A DNA stretch of 64,000 bases from Arthrobacter sp. 18067. Its GTDB lineage: Bacteria > Actinomycetota > Actinomycetes > Actinomycetales > Micrococcaceae. A program made the position numbers and the translations under genes. The stretch is taken from assembly GCF_902706295.1 (NCBI RefSeq), contig NZ_CACSJJ010000017.1:62001-126000 (forward strand), in the 5' to 3' direction. Below are positions 57,884 through 64,000 of this stretch, one piece after another (within the stretch, counting starts at the first letter, position 1; every line of letters starts with the position of its first letter). The notes under the pieces are model-generated. The model saw only the letters and a program-made list of their open reading frames with translations. It did no database searches and was not told where the DNA came from.

Positions 57884-60800
57884 CTACTGAGCGGTAGGCC
57901 TTACCACCAGCTCCGCCGCGCCCGTCCCTGGGTTCGCAGCGGCACGCGCTGCAGGCAGCTCGAGCCGCGCGTCTGCCGGATCGATGTCTTCGGGGTTGTG
58001 CGTCACCAGGACTACAGTGACGTCCTTGAGTCCCTTGCGAAGGATGGCCATCATTTCCCGTGCTGAACCGGCATCCAGATGGGCCGTGGGCTCATCCAGC
58101 AACAAGACCGAGGCTCCGGTCAGGAGCGTCCTGGCCATCGCCAGCCGTTGCCGTTCGCCGCCGCTGAGGAAGGAGCCTCCAGGGCCGATGCGTGCGTCGA
58201 GCCCACCCGGCAACGCGGATACCACCCCGTCAAGTCCGACGTCGGCCAGCGCCTTGTGCATGTCGGCCTCGCTGGGCTTTGCTTCGGCCGGGCGGCTCAG
58301 CAGGAGGTTCCCCCGAATGCTGGAGTCGAACAGGTGAGCCTCCTGGGGGCACCACGCCGCCTTGCCCGTCAGCTTGGCAGTTCCCTGCGTGAGGGGCAGG
58401 AAGCCCAGCAACACGGACAACAGCGTGGTCTTTCCTGCGCCCGACGGTCCGGTCACGGCAAGCCAGCGGCCCGGTTCCGCATCGGCAGAGAGTCCCGCGA
58501 AGGCGTTCGGTCCGCCGGGCCAGGCGGCCGCCGCGTCGTTCAACTCAAGTCCCACTTTGCCATCGCGATCCGGGAGCGGACGCGGGCCGCCGTCGAGCGT
58601 TTCGGCACCACCCGCTTCGGGAATTTCCGCTGAGGCAGGAGCGTCCAACGCGCCCGATTCGGCCACCCTCCCAAGGACAGCTGCGAGCGCTGGGGCTTGG
58701 CGCACCGCCGAAACGATGCCACCGAAGGCGTCCACCAAGGCGAGCTGCATCAGTACGACCACTGCCACGAGTTCCGCGGCAACAGAACCGTTGGCAACCG
58801 AGGGAGCGCTGAGGGCCCCCGCCCACAGGGCTGCCAATGAGCAAGCCAGGACGATCGCTGCTTGGCCGAGGCCTTCAGCCCATGCCGAGCGCTGGGCAGA
58901 GATGGTGGCCGCGCGATCCTTGCTGCGCAAGTCCGCGAGGAGCGGCCCGGCCACGCTGTTGGCCGTCAGTTCGGGCCGGGCATCCAATGCTGCAGCAACG
59001 CCTCGAAGTACCACCGAGCGCATTTGCTGTTCGGCCCTTGCCGCGTTCCTGTCAGCCAGGACGGCGAGGAGCGGGGCAAGTGCAAGGCCAACCACTGATG
59101 CCACCACCACAGCGGGAAGCGCTGCGGGCAAAATGATGGCAGTGGCCATGATCGCTGCTCCGCCGACTCCCACTGCGGTCACTGGGGGAAGCGCAACCCG
59201 CGGTAGGAGGTCCCGGAGGGTATCAACGTCATCAACGATCGAGCCCAGCACGCTGCCGCCCTGAAGGAGACGCCTCAGGGACAGTGCCCTGCGGCTCAGC
59301 GTTGCCCACAGGGCTCCGCGGAGACGGGTCATGGCGGCAAACACGGCATCGTGGGTCAGGAGCCGCTCGCAATAGCGCAGCACGGCCCTGCCGATGCCAA
59401 AGAATCTGACGCCCACGATTGCGCCGAGCAGGTAAAGGATGGGCGGTTGTTCGCTTGCCCTGATGATCAGCCAGCCGGACAATCCGGACAACGCCACGGC
59501 GAACAGGGCGGCCAGCACTGCCACGACGCCAGCTGCGGCGAACCTCCACCGCACGGGCTTCAGTATCCCCAGCAGGCGCTTCAGGCTGCCAGTCTTTGCG
59601 GCGGGGTTCGGGACGGAGTGGACCAAAGTCGCTGCGTCCCGCGCTGGAGCTGGGTCCACGGTGTTCTTGGCGCGCTCCAGCGGAACATCGGGGCCGATCT
59701 GGAAGCGCTTGCTTCCAATGGGCACCAGGTGGTCGGCGAGCGCGCGGGTGTCAGCGTCGTGGGCCACCAGGATCACGGTGACGGTGCCTCGCAGCGACTC
59801 GATGGCGTTGCGGACGGCGCCCGCTGAGTAGTGGTCAAGGTGTGCCGTGGGTTCGTCCAGCAGCAGGACCGTGGCGCCGGCTTCCACCCTTGCCAATCCA
59901 CGGGCAAGCGCCACTCGGCGCAGTTCGCCGGGACTCAGTTCGGCGGGGTTCCGGGCTGCCAGGTGTTCAGCTTTTGCCTTCTGGAGGACACGTGTGACGG
60001 CCTCGGCGACGTAGCCTTGGTACCCGTCGAGGTACAACTCCATCTCTTCCCGGACCGTTTCTGCTGCCATCACGGGGTGTTGCGGCACCCATGCCACAGA
60101 CCCCGATCCTGTCACGGTTCCTGTGACAGCAGCCCCTGGCCCTGGTCCGACGAGTCCGGCGAGGACGCCCAAGACGGTGCTCTTACCGGCGCCGCTGTCG
60201 CCGTCGAGGGCAGTAATGCGACCACCAGGGGCGGTAAAGCTGAGGGGCCCGACGGCGGCCGCGGACCTCCCGCGGTAGGTCACCGACAATCCGCTCACGA
60301 TAACGTCCGCCGACGCTGTGATTGCGGGCTCGCCTGCCTGCAGTGATTGGTGGGCGGGGGCCTCCAACACGGCGTTGGTGGTTTCCAAGGCGGCGCGACC
60401 GTCGTCGCTGGCATGGTGGGCTGTGCCCAGCTCCCGCAGTGGCAGGTAGCAGTCGGGGGCGAGGATGAGTGCCAGCAGGCCGGCTTCGAGGGCCATGTCG
60501 CCTGCCACCAGCCTGACACCGATGAACACGGCAACAACGGCTACGGAGATCGTGGCAATGAGTTCAAGGGCAAGCGCGGACAGGAAGGCGGTCCGGAGGG
60601 TGCCCATGGTCCTGCTTCGGTACTGCTCCGAGATGTCTTCCAACGCTGCGCGCTGTTCGCTGGCGCGCCCCAGGCCCACCAACACCGGCAGGCCCTTGGC
60701 CAGCTCAAGGATGTGGCCGGAGAGTTTGCGGAGGGTGGTCTGGGCGTCGCGGACACTGTCTTCGGTGTGCCGGCCGATCAGGACCATGAACAGTGGTACC

Positions 60801-61291
60801 AACGGAACGGTCAGGACGATCACTACGGCGCTGACCCAGTCGGCAAACAGGATCCTGGCCCCGATCAACAGCGGCACCGTGGCGCAGTTCACCAGTGCGG
60901 GCAGGTATTGGGTGTAGTAGTCGTCCAGTGCGTCCAGGCCCCGCGTCGCGAGGATCGCCAGGCCGCCGTCGTTCATTCCCTCTACCGGTGACGGGCCTCC
61001 GTCAGCCAGCGTGCGCCTCAACAGCCGGGCCCGCAGCTCCTCCTTGACGCCCAGGGCTGCATGCCTGGAGGCGATGCCCTGGCCCCAAACGGTGAGTGAC
61101 CTCAGGACTGCTCCGACTGCACCCCAGATGAGTCCGCTGTTCCAGTCTCCGGTTCCGGAAGCGAATCCTGCCAGCATCCCCGCCACGGCTTGGGCCATGA
61201 GGACAAGGGACAGTGCCTTCAGGGCTGACAGCAGGCCAATCGCGTAGAGCGCTGATCGTGTCGCGGGGCCGGAGGGGAACACGGGTTTCAT
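57884..61291 (-). CDS. cydDC: Fused CydDC ABC transporter for cytochrome bd assembly
   Basis: A 1135-residue single polypeptide that joins CydD and CydC. The first half has about six spans (1-290) and an ATPase domain with Walker A DGDSGAGKST (363-372), signature LSPGELRRVALARG (452-465) and VLLLDEPTAHLD (475-486). The second half has spans about 580-870, a second Walker A GPSGAGKTTL (about 945), LSGGERQRLAMAR and VLLLDEPTAHLD. CydDC exports thiols or binds haem for cytochrome bd maturation. Two ATPase sites look intact. It starts seven bases after cydB. Confidence 0.95.
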   Translation of the reverse strand: MKPVFPSGPATRSALYAIGLLSALKALSLVLMAQAVAGMLAGFASGTGDWNSGLIWGAVGAVLRSLTVWGQGIASRHAALGVKEELRARLLRRTLADGGPSPVEGMNDGGLAILATRGLDALDDYYTQYLPALVNCATVPLLIGARILFADWVSAVVIVLTVPLVPLFMVLIGRHTEDSVRDAQTTLRKLSGHILELAKGLPVLVGLGRASEQRAALEDISEQYRSRTMGTLRTAFLSALALELIATISVAVVAVFIGVRLVAGDMALEAGLLALILAPDCYLPLRELGTAHHASDDGRAALETTNAVLEAPAHQSLQAGEPAITASADVIVSGLSVTYRGRSAAAVGPLSFTAPGGRITALDGDSGAGKSTVLGVLAGLVGPGPGAAVTGTVTGSGSVAWVPQHPVMAAETVREEMELYLDGYQGYVAEAVTRVLQKAKAEHLAARNPAELSPGELRRVALARGLARVEAGATVLLLDEPTAHLDHYSAGAVRNAIESLRGTVTVILVAHDADTRALADHLVPIGSKRFQIGPDVPLERAKNTVDPAPARDAATLVHSVPNPAAKTGSLKRLLGILKPVRWRFAAAGVVAVLAALFAVALSGLSGWLIIRASEQPPILYLLGAIVGVRFFGIGRAVLRYCERLLTHDAVFAAMTRLRGALWATLSRRALSLRRLLQGGSVLGSIVDDVDTLRDLLPRVALPPVTAVGVGGAAIMATAIILPAALPAVVVASVVGLALAPLLAVLADRNAARAEQQMRSVVLRGVAAALDARPELTANSVAGPLLADLRSKDRAATISAQRSAWAEGLGQAAIVLACSLAALWAGALSAPSVANGSVAAELVAVVVLMQLALVDAFGGIVSAVRQAPALAAVLGRVAESGALDAPASAEIPEAGGAETLDGGPRPLPDRDGKVGLELNDAAAAWPGGPNAFAGLSADAEPGRWLAVTGPSGAGKTTLLSVLLGFLPLTQGTAKLTGKAAWCPQEAHLFDSSIRGNLLLSRPAEAKPSEADMHKALADVGLDGVVSALPGGLDARIGPGGSFLSGGERQRLAMARTLLTGASVLLLDEPTAHLDAGSAREMMAILRKGLKDVTVVLVTHNPEDIDPADARLELPAARAAANPGTGAAELVVRPTAQ

Positions 61292-61298
61292 GGGGCGG

Positions 61299-62378
61299 CT
61301 AGTCTCCCGTTGTGTTGCTGGCGGACGGGCTGTCCTTGGAAATCAAGACCTTGGCAGCAATCGCGGGAAGGAACCCGTGGGCTTCTGGAATGTGGGCCGC
61401 GCTGACGCGCCGGCGGAACACCCAGTACGTCCACGACTGGTACGCAATCACCAAGGGCAGACCAATGGCTGCCACGATGCTCATGAGTCCCAGGGTGTAA
61501 TCCGAGGACGAGGCGTTGGAGATGGTCAGGTTGAAAGCAGGATCCAGGGTGGAAGGAATGACGACTGGGAATGCTGCCCCGAAGATCGATGCCGTAGAGC
61601 AGACGATAAAGGCGCCGAGCGCACCGAATGCCCGCCCTTCGGACCCTGCCCGGGCCAACGTCCATGCCAGAACGACGGCAACCGCTGCGGCTGCCACCAG
61701 GGCCCAGGTCCACGGCTTGCCACTGAGGAACTGAACTGAAACCATCCATCCGAACATGGGCAGGACGGCAACAGGAACCAGTCGCACGAACCATCGGCGG
61801 GCACGATGCCGCACCTCGCCATCGGTCTTGAGGGCAAGGAAAGCCAGTGCGTGAACAAGGGCGAACGCCACCACACCGAAGCCGCCCAAGAGTGCGTAAC
61901 CGCTGAACCAGGACATCGGGCCGCCGACGCGGTCGCCATTGGCATTCAGGGGAAGGCCCGTAGTGGTCAGGGCCAAAGCGGCACCGATGCCGAAGGCTGC
62001 ACCGAAGGACCCGACGGCGATGGCCCAGTCCCAGCGATTCCGCCACCGTTCGGAGTCCACCTTGCCGCGGTATTCGAACGCGACAGCACGGAAGATCAGT
62101 GCTGCCAGGACGCAGAGGAGCGGCAGGTACAAAGCCGAGAACAAGGAGGCGTACCAGAGGGGGAAAGCCGCGAAGGTGGCACCGGCGGCCGTGAGCAGCC
62201 ACACCTCGTTGCCGTCCCACACGGGGCCGATGGTGTTCAGCAATACCCGGCGGTCGGTGTTGTTGCGCGCGAACAATTTCATGAGCATGCCGACGCCCAG
62301 GTCGAAGCCCTCCAGGAAGAGATACCCCGTCCACAGCACCGCGATAGCCACGAACCAGATGGTTGGCAACAGTTCCAT
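61299..62378 (-). CDS. cydB: Cytochrome bd ubiquinol/menaquinol oxidase subunit II
   Basis: A 359-residue membrane protein with about nine spans. CydB signatures include TIWFVAIAVLWTGYLFLEGFDLGVGML (1-35), NTIGPVWDGNEVWLLTAAGATFAAFP and the late segment SNASSSDYTLGLMSIVAAIGLPLVIAYQSWTYWVF. CydB forms the oxidase with CydA. AGAGGAAACTGACA precedes the ATG; it lies 18 bases after cydA and seven before cydDC. Confidence 0.96.
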   Translation of the reverse strand: MELLPTIWFVAIAVLWTGYLFLEGFDLGVGMLMKLFARNNTDRRVLLNTIGPVWDGNEVWLLTAAGATFAAFPLWYASLFSALYLPLLCVLAALIFRAVAFEYRGKVDSERWRNRWDWAIAVGSFGAAFGIGAALALTTTGLPLNANGDRVGGPMSWFSGYALLGGFGVVAFALVHALAFLALKTDGEVRHRARRWFVRLVPVAVLPMFGWMVSVQFLSGKPWTWALVAAAAVAVVLAWTLARAGSEGRAFGALGAFIVCSTASIFGAAFPVVIPSTLDPAFNLTISNASSSDYTLGLMSIVAAIGLPLVIAYQSWTYWVFRRRVSAAHIPEAHGFLPAIAAKVLISKDSPSASNTTGD

Positions 62379-62396
62379 TGTCAGTTTCCTCTGCTT

Positions 62397-63995
62397 CTAG
62401 TAGGCGAAGGCCAGGACGTCGTCGCCGGACTTATCCGGCCCCGCGTCGTTCTTGTCACTGTGGTCCGTGTCTTTGCCCCCGTGCGCGTGGGCCAACTCCG
62501 GCATCGCCGAGGCCACGCCACCACGGATGTACTTGACCAGCAGCTTCACCTCGACCACCAGCAGCACGGCGTAGATAGTTGTGAGGACCACCAGCGACGT
62601 CATGAGTTCACCGGCGCTGACTCCCGGCGAAACGGCGGCCGCCGTGAACATGAACACCTGGTCGATGCCGTTCATGTCCGGATTGGGGGCCACGACGAAT
62701 GGCTGCCGGCCCATTTCGGTGAAGATCCAGCCCGCGGCGTTGGCTCCGAACGGTGCAAGAATGCCGAACACAGCGAGTCGCATGAGCCATTTCGACTGGG
62801 GTACCACGCCCTTGCGGGTCACCCAGAGTGCCAGCAGGGCCGCAAAGGCAGCGATCCCGCCGAAGCCGATCATCATGCGGAAGCCCCAATAGGTAACCTC
62901 CATGACTGGCACGTACTGGATTTCCTGTCCGGCGCGGTCGCCGTACAGCGGGTTGTCCGGGAGGTGGGTTCCGTACTTTTCCTTGTACTCTCCCAGCAGG
63001 CTGTTGACGCCCTTGACCTCGGTAGTGAAGTCGCCCTTGGCGAGGAAGGAAAGGATGCCGGGAACTTCGATGACGGCCACGATGTCATCGCAGTCAGTGG
63101 CGCCCAGGTTGCCGACGCTCAGGACCGAGAACCCGGTGCCGTCGTGGCAGGCAGCTTCAGCTGCGGCCATCTTCATCGGCTGCTGTTCGAACATCAGCTT
63201 GCCCTGCAGGTCACCGGTGATGGCGGTGCCGGCGAAGGAGATCATGGCAACTACTGCACCGATCCTGAGGCTCTTCATCCACACCGTGTAATCGGACTTG
63301 TCCCTGCCAGGGATCGCGGCTTCGCCGGGAACCAGCCTGCCGTCCTTGCCAACGACGTCAATGCCGTCGTGCCGGCGGCGCCAGAGGTGGTACCAGGCGA
63401 TGCCCAGAAGGAACGCGCCTGCCACAGCAAGGGCACCAAACAGCGTGTGCGGTACGGCTACCAAGGCGGTGTTGTTGGTGAACACTGCCCATGCGTCGGT
63501 CATCACGGGCCGGCCGTCCACCATCTCCACGCCGACGGGGTGCTGCATCCATGAGTTGGCCACGATGATGAAATAGGCGGAGAAGACCGAGCCAATGACG
63601 GCGATCCACAGGCAGGCCAGGTGCACGCCGCGCTTGAGCTGCTTCCAGCCGAAGATCCACAGTCCAAGGAACGTCGATTCAACAAAGAATGCGAGCAGTG
63701 CTTCAAGTGCCAGGGGCGCGCCGAACACGTCGCCGACGAACCGGCTGTACTCGCTCCAGGCCATACCGAACTGGAATTCCTGGACGATGCCCGTAGCCAC
63801 ACCCATGATGAAGTTGATGAGGAACAGCTTTCCCCAGAACTTGGTCATCCGCAGGTATTCAGGCTTGCCCGTGCGGTACCAGATGGTTTGCATGATGGCC
63901 ACGACCAAACCCAGGCCGATGGTGAGGGGAACCATCATGAAGTGGTAGACGGTAGTGATACCGAATTGCCAGCGTGCGATTTCCAAGGCGTCCAT
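62397..63995 (-). CDS. cydA: Cytochrome bd oxidase subunit I
   Basis: A 532-residue haem subunit starting at ATG 63995, close to the window edge; upstream signals are outside. The start DALEIARWQFGITTVYHFMM holds haem ligand His18. GLVVAIMQTIWYRTGKPEYL, EFQFGMAWSEYSRFVGDVFGAPLALE, and the conserved WIFTEMGRQPF follow. The Q-loop (about 240-330) has no long C-terminal insert and contains a Cys pair (ACHDG, TDCDD). It oxidises quinol and reduces O2 with high affinity, contributing under low oxygen. It opens cydA-cydB-cydDC. Confidence 0.96.
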   Translation of the reverse strand: MDALEIARWQFGITTVYHFMMVPLTIGLGLVVAIMQTIWYRTGKPEYLRMTKFWGKLFLINFIMGVATGIVQEFQFGMAWSEYSRFVGDVFGAPLALEALLAFFVESTFLGLWIFGWKQLKRGVHLACLWIAVIGSVFSAYFIIVANSWMQHPVGVEMVDGRPVMTDAWAVFTNNTALVAVPHTLFGALAVAGAFLLGIAWYHLWRRRHDGIDVVGKDGRLVPGEAAIPGRDKSDYTVWMKSLRIGAVVAMISFAGTAITGDLQGKLMFEQQPMKMAAAEAACHDGTGFSVLSVGNLGATDCDDIVAVIEVPGILSFLAKGDFTTEVKGVNSLLGEYKEKYGTHLPDNPLYGDRAGQEIQYVPVMEVTYWGFRMMIGFGGIAAFAALLALWVTRKGVVPQSKWLMRLAVFGILAPFGANAAGWIFTEMGRQPFVVAPNPDMNGIDQVFMFTAAAVSPGVSAGELMTSLVVLTTIYAVLLVVEVKLLVKYIRGGVASAMPELAHAHGGKDTDHSDKNDAGPDKSGDDVLAFAY

Positions 63996-64000
63996 GGCTG

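Noticed and set aside
61806..63554. Plus-strand open frame of 582 codons opposite cydA/cydB
   Set aside because: High-GC antisense frame; composition is His/Gln/Gly/Val-rich without domain pattern, and cydA and cydB are certain on the other strand.

Overview
The window is high-GC chromosomal DNA from an actinobacterium. Protein sequences and gene order (fused cydDC, sepH, DUF3000 next to RNase D, dut-DUF3710-OB-fold-DUF3159 beside a TrkA pair) point to the Micrococcaceae, most likely Arthrobacter or Paenarthrobacter; this assignment is from recognition, not a search. Coding density is very high, many genes overlap by ATGA or TGATG, and I see no insertion sequence, prophage, CRISPR array or rRNA. 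It reads as conserved backbone with several uncharacterised families embedded.

Layout. 1-1424 (minus): end of a histidine cluster (hisE, hisG, start of hisF). 1472-6147 (minus): FMN-riboswitch-controlled riboflavin operon ribM-ribD-ribE-ribB-ribA-ribH, closed by a strong hairpin. 6224-10972 (minus): rpe, rsmB, fmt, def and a PD-(D/E)XK nuclease-like gene. 11276-12034: five tRNA genes (Val-CAC on minus; Gly, Cys, Val-GAC, Gly on plus). 12213-15343 (plus): amino acid permease, MT0933-like small protein, BenE-type transporter. 15363-20981: zapE, rhodanese, sufE, ybaK, an alpha/beta hydrolase, an unknown gene and msrB. 21195-26564 (plus): DUF6421 protein, SDR, threonine aldolase, DUF3000, RNase D. 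26660-30157 (plus): fadAB with a promoter overlapped by a palindromic operator candidate.

30230-37542 (minus): acnA, then dxs translationally coupled to a DUF402 (FomD-like) protein and an unknown protein, followed by a helix-hairpin-helix protein and an aldo/keto reductase. 37773-42644: RNA m5U methyltransferase and a KimA-like potassium permease, divergent from two TrkA-type RCK proteins. 42611-46085: DUF3159, OB-fold, DUF3710, dut, DUF3093 and DUF4193. 46385-53171: sepH, thymidine kinase, a nucleotide pyrophosphatase-like protein, DUF5998 and a GNAT/acyl-CoA-synthetase-like protein. 53227-57874: parC (topoisomerase IV A), VOC, DinB-like and tandem-GNAT proteins. 57884-63995 (minus): cytochrome bd oxidase operon cydA-cydB-cydDC.

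The work of these genes is mostly core: flavin and histidine synthesis, fMet processing, tRNA supply, fatty acid beta-oxidation, isoprenoid entry (dxs), TCA cycle, K+ homeostasis, nucleotide hygiene, cell division (sepH), topology and respiration. The least understood parts are the DUF6421-SDR-aldolase run, the dxs-DUF402-unknown-HHH operon, the PatZ-like protein and a set of genes whose starts look leaderless.
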